Assembly: GCA_002441395.1 (NCBI GenBank) | Contig: DJVZ01000051.1 | Span: 23,321 to 66,225 of the forward strand | Reading direction: 5' to 3' | Length of the DNA: 42,905 nucleotides | Source of the DNA: Spirochaetaceae bacterium UBA6243 | Lineage (GTDB): Bacteria; Spirochaetota; Spirochaetia; Treponematales; Rectinemataceae | Shown here: in pieces, positions 33,982-41,135 of the stretch | Layout: every line of letters begins with the position of its first letter | How positions within the stretch are numbered: position 1 is the stretch's first letter | Notes under the pieces: model-generated | Seen by the model: the letters and a program-made list of their open reading frames with translations, nothing else | Told to the model about the DNA's origin: nothing | The model's database searches: none | Position numbers and translations under genes: made by a program

Positions 33982-35022
33982 CTACTTCACATACTGCTGT
34001 TCGAAAAACTTCCTGAGCTTCTGATTTTCGCGCAGCTCCCACAGAGTGATCTCGGCATGATCCCTGGTGTAGCCATTTCCGATGATCATGAGCACATCTT
34101 TGCCAATGCCCTCCGCACCGAGCGCCGCGCGCGTAAAGCTCGTCGCCATCGAGAAAAAATAGACAGTGCCGCCATCGCGCACCGGCAAGATCGCCGCCAT
34201 CTCGGTACCCTGAATATTCACACAGCTGATGGCGATATCGAATTCCTGGCCCTTGTTCGCCGCGAGTACCTTCTCCAGAAATTCCACAGGCTTTGTCGCG
34301 TCGGCCACGACAATTTCATGCGCAAGCCCCATCTCCTGAATATATGTCCTCGAACGCTCCGAATGGATGTTCGCCACGACATGCCCCGTCGGCCCTCCAC
34401 GCTTCATGGCCTCATAGCAGCACAAAAGCCCCGATTTTCCACCTGCGCCCAGAACAAGCACTCTGTCGCCGGGCTTTACGAGCCTTGCCGTCTGCGCAGG
34501 CGCCCCCGCCACATCGAGCGCCGCCAGCGCGAGCCGCTCATCCATGTCGCCGGGGAGCTTCGCATAGATGCCGGACTCAAAAAGAATTGCCTGACCTTCG
34601 ATTTCCACGCGGTCGATGTCTCTGTGCACCGCAAGGATTCGCCTGATTTTAAGCGGTGTGAGCGAGAGCGACACAAGGCTTGCGATCTTGTCGCCAGGCC
34701 TGAGATCGCGCTGCGCGAGCGCGGGGCCAATCTTCGCCACGCGGCCGATGAACATGCCCCCCGAACCGGTGACGGCGTTCTGCTGCTTGCCGCGCGTCGC
34801 GACGATGTTCATGATAATGGCCTTGATTTTCTCCTCATCGCCGTCGGCCTCACCTTCGATCTGTGTAAAACTGGCCGAGTCGATATTCAGCGCCAGGACA
34901 TCCACCAGAATTTCGTTGTCATACAGTTTCGACATGTCATTATCGAGTTTTTGCGCGGTCTGCGGCATGGCGCCAGCCGGTTCAAGGACACGATGCGTTC
35001 CATACTTGTTGCCCATCGGCAT
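33982..35022 (-). CDS. kdd: L-erythro-3,5-diaminohexanoate dehydrogenase
   Basis: A 346-residue NAD(P)-dependent dehydrogenase that deaminates 3,5-diaminohexanoate to 3-keto-5-aminohexanoate. It has the N-terminal NKYGTHRVLEP block, SGGMFIGRVAKIGP, a zinc-alcohol-dehydrogenase-like Rossmann motif VLVLGAGGKSGLL near residue 190, and the conserved FFSMATSFTRAALGAEG region. The length matches known Kdd (about 345). GGGAGGA lies upstream of the ATG at 35022, with a second ATG two codons later. It is the first gene of the operon; nothing on the same strand lies within about 95 bases upstream except a very short ORF. Confidence 0.95.
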   Translation of the reverse strand: MPMGNKYGTHRVLEPAGAMPQTAQKLDNDMSKLYDNEILVDVLALNIDSASFTQIEGEADGDEEKIKAIIMNIVATRGKQQNAVTGSGGMFIGRVAKIGPALAQRDLRPGDKIASLVSLSLTPLKIRRILAVHRDIDRVEIEGQAILFESGIYAKLPGDMDERLALAALDVAGAPAQTARLVKPGDRVLVLGAGGKSGLLCCYEAMKRGGPTGHVVANIHSERSRTYIQEMGLAHEIVVADATKPVEFLEKVLAANKGQEFDIAISCVNIQGTEMAAILPVRDGGTVYFFSMATSFTRAALGAEGIGKDVLMIIGNGYTRDHAEITLWELRENQKLRKFFEQQYVK

Positions 35023-35043
35023 AGCTGTTCTTCCTCCCTCTGT

Positions 35044-35072
35044 ATATTCCCATGGGATTCTCGATACGTCAA
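35044..35072 (-). promoter_or_regulatory. Possible promoter and palindrome of the lysine operon
   Basis: On the minus strand TTGACG (35067-35072) matches five of six -35 positions and is followed 17 bases later by GAATAT (35044-35049), only three of six for a -10 box. A perfect 10-base palindrome TCCCATGGGA (35048-35057) overlaps the -10 region, which suggests control by a dimeric regulator. No regulator gene is encoded next to the operon in this window. Confidence 0.35.
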
Positions 35073-35116
35073 TGCGAAATCCGATAATTATTTATAATTC
35101 AATATTTTATGAATAT

Positions 35117-35299
35117 TTATGCGTATGGATCCGGGAAGAAAAATGCGGGGCCCCTCTTCAAAACTCGGGCAGCCGGGGACAAACAATCACACACGGTTCC
35201 CCAAATTCTGTTTTCAATAAAAATCTTGTAACCTTTTTCTTTTTGCGCTCTGTTTAGAAGAGAAGTACCAAATTGCATGGTGGCATCAGGCAAACACAT
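35117..35299 (-). CDS. Small hypothetical protein (uncertain)
   Basis: A possible 60-residue protein I do not recognise. A good ribosome binding site GGAGG lies six bases before the ATG at 35299, which is the main reason to list it. The sequence has cysteines at residue 2 and in a VCDC pair near residue 40, a basic middle part and the aromatic end FFFPDPY. It has no signal peptide or membrane segment. It lies between a palindrome (35319-35334) and the lysine operon promoter region, on the same strand as kdd. It could be chance. Confidence 0.3.
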   Translation of the reverse strand: MCLPDATMQFGTSLLNRAQKEKGYKIFIENRIWGTVCDCLSPAARVLKRGPAFFFPDPYA

Positions 35300-35318
35300 A
35301 GGATACCTCCGGACTTTT

Positions 35319-35334
35319 TTATACAAGTGTATAA
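35319..35334. promoter_or_regulatory. Perfect inverted repeat, possible operator
   Basis: TTATACA AG TGTATAA has two perfect 7-base arms around a 2-base centre. It lies just upstream of the GNAT-like gene promoter on the plus strand and of the small ORF on the minus strand, so it could serve either. It has no U-run after it and is not a terminator. Confidence 0.4.
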
Positions 35335-35341
35335 ATACGGG

Positions 35342-35370
35342 TTTACAGAATTGCTGTCATGCCTTATATT
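35342..35370 (+). promoter_or_regulatory. Promoter of the GNAT-like gene and ROK kinase
   Basis: TTTACA (35342-35347) and TATATT (35365-35370) each match five of six consensus positions and are exactly 17 bases apart. The transcript would start near 35377 and reach the ATG at 35402. Confidence 0.65.
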
Positions 35371-35401
35371 TATTCGCGAATATTGAGAAAAAGGCAGGGT
35401 A

Positions 35402-35962
35402 ATGTTTTCTTCATTCAACTTCAAAGAATACGAATCAGTCATGAGCAACAACGGCGCTTTCAAAGGCGTCGAAGTTGATCTCATGATCGAAATTCTCAAA
35501 GACTGGCAACAGGCTCCGGGGCAGCCCTACACCCTCCTCGAACTGCGCGACGGCAAGACTCTCGTCGCATTCGCCATCATCCATCAGGTATCAGGACGCA
35601 ATTTTACCTTCGATATTCGCTTTATCGTGCTCGACCGCGATTACCGGTCGAGCACTGCCATTCAGCACCTTTTCGAGATGATCGATGAAGAGTTGCTCAA
35701 GAAAATCCCATTCGCGGTCATCCGAATCGAAATATCGTCAGTGAAAAAAGAAAGCCTCGGCGAAAATGCGCTTGAAAACGCGAGTTATTGCCAGATCGGC
35801 CACATCGCGGCCTACTATGGCGAAAACGACGATTTCTTCTTTTACATAAAGGCAATTTTCAGAAATCCGCCCGACTTCATCAAAATTTCCAAGCCCTTCG
35901 AGGACGCACTCTCCTCGGCAGCGCCGCTCGAAGAAATCCATACGCAGGAAGAGAACGGATAA
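35402..35962 (+). CDS. Hypothetical protein, GNAT-like
   Basis: A 186-residue soluble protein of uncertain family. The middle part (residues 45-130) alternates strands and helices as in GNAT acetyltransferases: LLELRDGKTLVAFAIIHQV, then FDIRFIVLDRDYRSSTAIQHLFEMID, which takes the place of the acetyl-CoA loop, but the usual RxxGxG/A is replaced by YRSSTA, so CoA binding is doubtful. A weak ribosome binding site (AGGGTA) precedes the ATG. The stop is one base before the ATG of the ROK kinase, so the two are almost certainly co-transcribed. Confidence 0.55.
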   Translation: MFSSFNFKEYESVMSNNGAFKGVEVDLMIEILKDWQQAPGQPYTLLELRDGKTLVAFAIIHQVSGRNFTFDIRFIVLDRDYRSSTAIQHLFEMIDEELLKKIPFAVIRIEISSVKKESLGENALENASYCQIGHIAAYYGENDDFFFYIKAIFRNPPDFIKISKPFEDALSSAAPLEEIHTQEENG

Positions 35963-35963
35963 C

Positions 35964-37010
35964 ATGCTGATCGGTGCGATAGAAGGCGGCGGCACAAAAT
36001 TCATCTGTGCTATCGCGTTATTCGATCCCGATGACTCTGCTGAGAAAAAACCGGAGATCATCGAACAAATCCGCATCCCCACCGAAGGGCCGGAAGTGAC
36101 GCTCGCGGCCGCCTCGGATTTTTTCCGCGCCGCGCAGGACGGGAGAAGAGAGAGCCGGCAGGGGCTCAAGGTGAGGGGCGGCCTGAATATCGAGGCTCTC
36201 GGTCTGGGCATGTTCGGCCCGGTCGAATGCGACACGCGCAGTCCGCGCTGGGGCTACCTTCTCAACACCCCAAAGCCGCGCTGGTCAGATATCGATGTCG
36301 CATATCGACTCCAAAGAGAGCTGGGCGTCCCCGTCAGACTCGAGACAGATGTCGCCGCCGCAGCGCTCGGCGAATGGAAGTGGGGCGCCGGACGGGGAGC
36401 GAAAGTCTGTGTGTATGTCACAGTAGGAACAGGAATTGGCGCTGGTATCCTTGTCGACGGCGCACCGCTGCGCGGACACTTCCATCCCGAAGTGGGCCAC
36501 ATGCGCGTTCCAAAAATCGTCAAAGACTTAGGCGCCAAAGCGAGCGGCGGGCACAGCAGTCTCCGCGGGCGAGGTGAGTCAGCCGGCTCCGGGCAGTTCG
36601 CCGACACCGGTTTCGAAGACGAAAAATTCAAAGGCGTCTGCATTCATCATGGTGACTGCCTCGAAGGACTCGCGAGCGGACCGGCCATCAAGGCCCGCTG
36701 GGGCATTGCTCCCGAAGACCTGCCCGCGGATCATCCCGCCTGGCGGCTCGAAGCCGAATACCTCGCGCTCGCTTTTTCCAATATTGCGCTCACCGTGGCG
36801 CCCGACCGCATCATCGTAGGCGGCGGCATAGGCCTGCATGACGGCCTGCTCGATATGGTCGCCGAGCGCATGAACGGCCTTCTTGGCGGCTACATACAGG
36901 CACTCGATTCCGCGGATGCGATTCGCAGATATATCGCGCGCGCCGAGCTTGGTGCGGACGCGGGCATCCTTGGAGCCGCACAGCTCGGACGGGAAGCGGC
37001 ACGGCCTTGA
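35964..37010 (+). CDS. ROK-family sugar kinase (fructokinase-like)
   Basis: A 348-residue kinase that phosphorylates a hexose with ATP. It begins with the phosphate-binding IGAIEGGGTKF, then GLGMFGPVE, ETDVAAAALGEW, and the ATP loop YVTVGTGIGAGILVDG. The GHMRVP and HGDCLEGLASGPA blocks with conserved His and Cys fit the zinc site of fructokinase-type ROK members (GmuE/ScrK-like). About 35 residues rich in Gly and Ser are inserted between the zinc histidine and the C-H-C part, longer than usual. Fructose is the likely substrate; mannose or glucose cannot be excluded. It is coupled to the GNAT-like gene, and its stop overlaps the tRNA promoter. Confidence 0.85.
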   Translation: MLIGAIEGGGTKFICAIALFDPDDSAEKKPEIIEQIRIPTEGPEVTLAAASDFFRAAQDGRRESRQGLKVRGGLNIEALGLGMFGPVECDTRSPRWGYLLNTPKPRWSDIDVAYRLQRELGVPVRLETDVAAAALGEWKWGAGRGAKVCVYVTVGTGIGAGILVDGAPLRGHFHPEVGHMRVPKIVKDLGAKASGGHSSLRGRGESAGSGQFADTGFEDEKFKGVCIHHGDCLEGLASGPAIKARWGIAPEDLPADHPAWRLEAEYLALAFSNIALTVAPDRIIVGGGIGLHDGLLDMVAERMNGLLGGYIQALDSADAIRRYIARAELGADAGILGAAQLGREAARP

Positions 37011-37036
37011 TTTACGCGCCCCCTTTCTGCTATAGT
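37007..37036 (+). promoter_or_regulatory. Promoter of tRNA-Thr
   Basis: TTGATT (37007-37012) and TATAGT (37031-37036) are separated by 18 bases; the -35 box includes the last bases of the ROK kinase gene. Transcription would begin about 12 bases before the mature tRNA. Confidence 0.6.
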
Positions 37037-37054
37037 ACGCCCGATTCATTTCAA

Positions 37055-37127
37055 GCCGAGATAGCTCATCTGGCAGAGCGGCGCACTCGTAATGCGCAGG
37101 TGCCCGGTTCGATTCCGGGTCTCGGCT
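37055..37127 (+). tRNA. tRNA-Thr (anticodon CGT)
   Basis: The 73-base sequence folds as a cloverleaf. Acceptor stem GCCGAGA pairs with TCTCGGC, the D arm is GCTC/GAGC, the anticodon stem is GCGCA/TGCGC with loop CTCGTAA (anticodon CGT, reading ACG), and the T arm is CCGGTTCGATTCCGG within CCCGG/CCGGG. The discriminator base is T and no CCA is encoded. The AT-rich accessory region starts directly after it. Confidence 0.95.
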
Positions 37128-37266
37128 GTAGATAAATGATTGTAGAATAAATAAATAAAAATTCAACCTGAACGCATGCTTCATCCGTTTTCCCAAGTTT
37201 AAGAAGAAGTTTAAAAAGAACGGAGGCAGAGGTATACAAAAATTCAAGAAAAGGGCTATTATTTAT

Positions 37267-37325
37267 GCGAGGCGAAATGCCCGCCACGTTCGCCTCGCGG
37301 CTCATTTGCACCTTAGGTTGGTGCA
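37267..37325 (+). repeat. Two adjacent strong hairpins
   Basis: GCGAGGCGAA (37267-37276) and TTCGCCTCGC (37289-37298) form a perfect 10-base-pair stem with a 12-base loop. Right after it TGCACC (37307-37312) and GGTGCA (37320-37325) form a 6-base-pair stem with a 7-base loop. No U-run follows, so it is not a standard terminator. It sits between the tRNA and the methyltransferase gene and may be a dispersed palindromic repeat. The rest of the gap 37,128-37,345 shows nothing else. Confidence 0.6.
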
Positions 37326-37345
37326 GGGGGCAAGATAAGGGAAAA

Positions 37346-37984
37346 ATGATCAAATCTGCATGCCATGATAACCAGGCAGAACACTATGACCTTCAAGTAA
37401 AAAACAGTCAAAATGATACTTCAGACTATATCCGCGAAAATTATGCTACAATTCATCAGACTGCACTCCATATGCTTGAGTTGAACCCTCGTGACAGATT
37501 ATTGGATATTGGCATAGGTACGGCACTTCTTGAAGAAAAAATCACCACAAAACTTTCTTTCTATGGCATCGATATCTCTGAACGTATGCTCGCCAAGGCA
37601 CAAGAGAAAGGCCTGTCCATCGAACTCAAGAAAGGTTCCTTTCTGAGCATTCCCTATCCTGAAAAGTATTTCACAAAAATAGTGACCTGTTTTGCCTTCC
37701 ACCACTTGGATGATACAGAAAAAAGTGTGGCAATCGATGAAATGTTCAGGGTGCTTACCTCAAACGGCATCCTCGTAATTGCTGATTTTATGTATAAAAA
37801 CAAGACTGAGAAAGCAAATCTTACAAAAAGATTCACCACGGAAGGCCGAAAGGATATGCTTGAAGAGATGGAAGAAGAAAACTTTACCGATATAGAGTGG
37901 CTTACAGGCATCATTAAGCGCTATGGACGTAAAATATATACGCGACAGGGTTCGACAATCAGTTGGATTGTAAAAGCAGCATAA
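37346..37984 (+). CDS. Class I SAM-dependent methyltransferase
   Basis: A 212-residue cytosolic methyltransferase. Motif I is RLLDIGIGTALLEEKI near residue 60, motif II YGIDISERMLAKAQEK, and the later motif VTCFAFHHLDDTEK and RVLTSNGILVIADF follow in the normal order of the seven-stranded fold. The N-terminal AEHYD motif resembles uncharacterised YrrT-type methyltransferases. The substrate is unknown. The ATG at 37346 is preceded by AAGGGAA; the longer frame upstream runs through the hairpin repeats and is not used. It is more AT-rich than the genes left of the tRNA. Confidence 0.8.
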   Translation: MIKSACHDNQAEHYDLQVKNSQNDTSDYIRENYATIHQTALHMLELNPRDRLLDIGIGTALLEEKITTKLSFYGIDISERMLAKAQEKGLSIELKKGSFLSIPYPEKYFTKIVTCFAFHHLDDTEKSVAIDEMFRVLTSNGILVIADFMYKNKTEKANLTKRFTTEGRKDMLEEMEEENFTDIEWLTGIIKRYGRKIYTRQGSTISWIVKAA

Positions 37985-38027
37985 ACACTAAAAAATCTTA
38001 TATACTCTGTATTGAAGAAGAGTTCAC

Positions 38028-38126
38028 ATGAACAAAGAAACATTACTTATAAAACCAACAAAAAATGATTGGCAAAAAGCCAAGGCTATATGGGAAGACC
38101 CCAAAATGATGAAAGCCGGGATATAA
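38028..38126 (+). pseudogene. N-terminal remnant of a GNAT acetyltransferase
   Basis: A 32-codon open frame starting ATG at 38028 (GAAGAAGAG upstream). It reads like the first 30 residues of an acetyltransferase, with LLIKPTKNDWQKAKAIWEDP, then stops. A second frame just beyond reads SFSVVDSDKTG up to a stop at about 38,170, which could be the other end of the same gene after an internal deletion. No acetyl-CoA motif is left, so it cannot be functional. Confidence 0.5.
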
Positions 38127-38183
38127 TCGAAAGTTTCAGTGTTGTTGACTCCGACAAAACCGGCGCCTAAAATATGGTCCTGC

Positions 38184-38945
38184 ATGAATAGAATCGAATT
38201 ATTCCATCTCGGGCATTATTGCCCATGGTTTGAATCGACGCAGTCCTTCCTCCGGACATACTGCGCTCAGCATCACATGCTTTTTTCTTCCGTGGACATC
38301 CAGAAACAAAAGGCGCGGGCAGACGGCCCAATAGTATTTCCTTTCAACACCGCGGTCGACGGGACCATCATTACGGGTTCTCCTGTTTTCAGATCAAATG
38401 TTCTTGATCTGTTTCGCCGCGCCAATAACCATATTCAGGTTGAAGATGCAATCCTCCCTGACGGGACGCTGGATGCCACGATGCCGCTGTCGGAAGACAC
38501 CATCGGCGACTCTCTTTCCGTATGCTGTAAGAACGCCCTGCCCCACTGCAATAAAAAGCAATGGTTTATGGAAAACAGGGACAATGTGCTGGGTTTTATT
38601 GGCTATAGGAACAGCGTACCGGTGGCGATCCTCGAAATCATGAGATCGGAAGCATGCCCTTTCACTGGAATTACCCAGAATCAACACACCGCCGCTATCC
38701 TGTGTTTCTACAGTAATCCCGATGATTATGACTACAAGTATGACCTGTTGAGGAAAAGCGTCGACACAATAAAAGACATGGGTATCCGAGAGCTTGAAGT
38801 GATTGTGGGGGAACGCGGCTACTATCCCAACGGGAGCCTGAGGCAATTTGAAGACTATGGCTTTGTGCGCCAGAAGGCGCTGGGCAGGACCTATTTGCTG
38901 AACCGGGGATATGACGCGCTCTGGCTCATCAGGAAAACACTCTGA
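38184..38945 (+). CDS. Thioredoxin-like plus GNAT-like protein (YoaP-like arrangement)
   Basis: A 253-residue protein that seems to hold two parts. Residues 1-60 look thioredoxin-like: IELFHLGHYCPWFESTQSFL with the CPWF active-site-like spot, then IVFPFNT where a cis-proline would lie. Residues 120-250 resemble a GNAT domain: NVLGFIGYRNSVPVAILEIM and IKDMGIRELEVIVGERG. The combination recalls YoaP-type proteins, but the identification is by pattern only. The ATG at 38184 has no clear ribosome binding site. Function unknown. Confidence 0.5.
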   Translation: MNRIELFHLGHYCPWFESTQSFLRTYCAQHHMLFSSVDIQKQKARADGPIVFPFNTAVDGTIITGSPVFRSNVLDLFRRANNHIQVEDAILPDGTLDATMPLSEDTIGDSLSVCCKNALPHCNKKQWFMENRDNVLGFIGYRNSVPVAILEIMRSEACPFTGITQNQHTAAILCFYSNPDDYDYKYDLLRKSVDTIKDMGIRELEVIVGERGYYPNGSLRQFEDYGFVRQKALGRTYLLNRGYDALWLIRKTL

Positions 38946-38966
38946 TATTCTTTGAGGGATGGCATC

Positions 38967-39782
38967 ATGGATCAATTTTCCGTTATAGAAAAATATTACA
39001 ACGACAATGTCGAGGCTGAATGGAATCGGTTTGAACGACATCCCATCGAATTTGAGATTACAAAGAGAATATTGTCCGGCAATCTTCCGCAACCACCGGC
39101 CCGTATCATCGATATCGGCGGCGGCCCCGGCCGATATTCCATCTGGCTCGCGGGGCAGGGTTATGATGTGTCCTTGTTTGATCTGGCACAGGCGAATATT
39201 GACTATGCACAAAAAATGGCGAACAGAGCAAACGTGCGTCTGCGAGAACATATCACTGGCAACGCACTCCATCTCTCTCAGTATGTCGAGAACGATACAT
39301 ATGACTGCGCCTTGTTGATGGGGCCTCTCTATCATCTCATCGAGGAAGAGGACAGGGCCTCCGTGATACGGCAAACCTTGGCATGCCTGAAGCAGGGGGG
39401 ATCGCTGATCTCTTCCTTCATCTCCGGATATGCTCCCATCATAGATATCCTCAAAAATTACCCGGATAAAATGAATGGAAATATTCAAGAATACCTGGCA
39501 TATCTTGAGGACGGAAGGAATATTGTGTCGGATGACAACCCCGGTTTTACCACAGCATATTTTATGGATCCCAAAAAAATCGATGCCTTCATGAACAATT
39601 TTAATATTACAAAGAAAGGGCTGTTCACCGTGGAGAGTATTTTGGGCCCATATGAGAATCTTTTGAAAAGCGCGGATACACACACGTTTGATTCATGCGT
39701 TGAATTGGCAATGCACTTTGTGGAAGATCCCTCCTGCAGGGCCTGTGGCGAGCATTTGCTGTACATAGGCATAAAAAAGTAG
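38967..39782 (+). CDS. Class I SAM-dependent methyltransferase
   Basis: A 271-residue methyltransferase with a clear SAM fold. Motif I is ARIIDIGGGPGRYSIWLA near residue 45, motif II VSLFDLAQANIDYAQKMA, motif IV DCALLMGPLYHLIEEEDR and later CLKQGGSLISSFI. The C-terminal 100 residues are a helical cap that should bind the substrate, which is unknown. The ATG at 38967 follows GAGGG at a suitable distance. It lies 21 bases after the previous stop, so the two genes may be translated from one message. Confidence 0.82.
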   Translation: MDQFSVIEKYYNDNVEAEWNRFERHPIEFEITKRILSGNLPQPPARIIDIGGGPGRYSIWLAGQGYDVSLFDLAQANIDYAQKMANRANVRLREHITGNALHLSQYVENDTYDCALLMGPLYHLIEEEDRASVIRQTLACLKQGGSLISSFISGYAPIIDILKNYPDKMNGNIQEYLAYLEDGRNIVSDDNPGFTTAYFMDPKKIDAFMNNFNITKKGLFTVESILGPYENLLKSADTHTFDSCVELAMHFVEDPSCRACGEHLLYIGIKK

Positions 39783-39909
39783 GAGAAGTATATCGGAAAT
39801 TCATTGAATGATAAGGGAAAGATTCAAAGTGGATAACAGCGCGAGCGCTGCGTGCCCTCCTCTCAAACCGATCTCTTAATTCAAGCCGCCGCAATTGAGG
39901 TGTGGTTCT

Positions 39910-40092
39910 ATGCGATATGAAACACAAAGGCTCGTAATGAGAACAATCGAGCCGGATGAGGCTCATCTGTATCAAAGATATCTGCTGGACAATAAGGTTT
40001 TTCTTTCTGAGTGGGAGCCGGAACGGAAAAACAGCTACTACGATGAAGAAAACATAAAGCGCATGATTCATAGCGGCACCCTGTCGCCATAG
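39910..40092 (+). pseudogene. Truncated RimJ/RimL-type GNAT acetyltransferase
   Basis: About 60 codons that match the first third of a ribosomal-protein-alanine acetyltransferase-like protein: YETQRLVMRTIEPDEAHLYQ, then the NKVFLSEWEP block. The frame stops at 40,090 before the acetyl-CoA binding motif. GAGGTG lies upstream of the ATG. The sequence beyond is unrelated, so the gene was probably cut by insertion or deletion of the segment that follows. Confidence 0.65.
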
Positions 40093-40100
40093 TTGTACGC

Positions 40101-40130
40101 TTTACTACTCTAATTGTATAAAAATATAAT
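40101..40130 (+). promoter_or_regulatory. Promoter-like sequence ahead of the gene-free stretch
   Basis: TTTACT (40101-40106) and a perfect TATAAT (40125-40130) are 18 bases apart. Transcription would start near 40,137, at the left end of the structured region. No protein gene follows for 530 bases, so the product could be an RNA. Confidence 0.5.
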
Positions 40131-40136
40131 GGTTGT

Positions 40137-40560
40137 TGTATGTCTCTGGCGTTGCAGCAGTGAACTGGATTGCATGCCGGGCCGAAGCCAAATTGATGAG
40201 CCTGCCAGAGGGTAATGCTAGGCAGAACCCCAGAGTTCCCTAGGGGGATTTCATGAAAAAAGCATTCATGATGCTGTTGCTCTACGATAGATACTATGGA
40301 ATTTAAATTGCCGATGACCCGCTCTTCCCCGTAGTGGACTTAGATAATGTTACCCATTGGTGATGGCGTAACACTGGCAATACAGAAAGCGACCTGGCGC
40401 TCTCGTTATCCGTGCCCAGAAAGCGGGCAGGAAGTCTGCGGTTCCCTCTCTCGAGTTATATTGCTTTATAGAAAAAGCCACTGTACCATAGAATAATCTT
40501 TCGCGGTTTATTGTTTGAGCGTGTTTCGGCGGCCAAACAATCCCTTAGAGAGAAAAGCAT
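40137..40560 (+). ncRNA. Candidate structured RNA or decayed element of unknown family
   Basis: There is no long open frame from 40,093 to 40,664, but several stems are visible. CTCTGGC (40144-40150) pairs with GCCAGAG (40204-40210). GTTACCCAT pairs with ATGG-c-GTAAC (40349-40372). AGCG pairs with CGCT (40388-40401). TGCCC pairs with GGGCA (40413-40429). ATTGTTTG (40510-40517) pairs perfectly with CAAACAAT (40534-40541). A 17-codon frame at 40253-40306 has an AGGGGG site and a hydrophobic start. I could not match tmRNA, RNase P RNA or SRP RNA signatures. Stems of this size also arise by chance, so both identity and boundaries are open. Bases 40,561-40,664 show nothing further. Confidence 0.3.
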
Positions 40561-40664
40561 ATAACGGACACCCAATTGAAATGATCCGGGTATTTTGTTG
40601 TTTTTGCAGTATCGATTAAGAGACAGGACATTTTCAAATCAACCGGAAAGCGAGATTCGAGGCC

Positions 40665-41135
40665 ATGAGTTTGGAAAGAGCGAGAGAGCACCTTCAAAAA
40701 TGGGACAAAGGTGAAGAAATCAAAGAGTTAAATGTGTCGAGCGCCACGGTGGAATTGGCCGCGCAGGCCCTCGGCATCGAAGAAGCGAGAATCGCCAAAA
40801 CATTGGCGTTCATGATCGATGCGCGTCCCATCCTGATTGTAACCGCGGGAGATACGAAAATCGACAACAAAAAATATCGGACACTCTTCGGTACAAAAGC
40901 AAGAATGATCGATAAGGATCTGGTTGAAAAATATGTCGGCCACGCCATTGGCGGGGTATGCCCGTTTGGAATCAACGAAGATGTATCGGTGTATTTGGAT
41001 GTCTCATTGAAAAGGTTTGCCACTGTTTATCCTGCCTGCGGCAGCGCCAATTCAGCGATAGAAATGACCTGCGAAGAATTGGAGGAGATCGGCAGAGCTG
41101 AAAAATGGATCGATGTCTGTAAAACGGAGCTTTGA
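40665..41135 (+). CDS. YbaK/ProX-family aminoacyl-tRNA editing protein
   Basis: A 156-residue stand-alone editing domain of the YbaK/EbsC/ProXp group, which hydrolyses mischarged aminoacyl-tRNAs in trans. Family features: the ELAAQALGI helix, the conserved lysine in RIAKTLAF, the LIVTAGDTKIDNKK strand, and HAIGGVCPFGI, which corresponds to the GGVxPFG loop of the active site. Length is normal. The exact tRNA (Pro, Cys or other) cannot be called. The ribosome binding site is weak (GAGG very close to the ATG). Confidence 0.85.
   Translation: MSLERAREHLQKWDKGEEIKELNVSSATVELAAQALGIEEARIAKTLAFMIDARPILIVTAGDTKIDNKKYRTLFGTKARMIDKDLVEKYVGHAIGGVCPFGINEDVSVYLDVSLKRFATVYPACGSANSAIEMTCEELEEIGRAEKWIDVCKTEL

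Noticed and set aside
36579..37353. Minus-strand frames across the tRNA gene containing a PGIEPGT-like stretch
   Set aside because: This peptide pattern is the familiar artefact of translating the complement of a tRNA T-arm and acceptor stem.
40137..40560. tmRNA, RNase P RNA, SRP RNA or intact group II intron
   Set aside because: I looked for a tRNA-like end with TTCGATTC, the RNase P GGAAAGTCC core, the SRP GGAAGCAGCC loop, and a GUGYG start with a domain V hairpin; none was visible.
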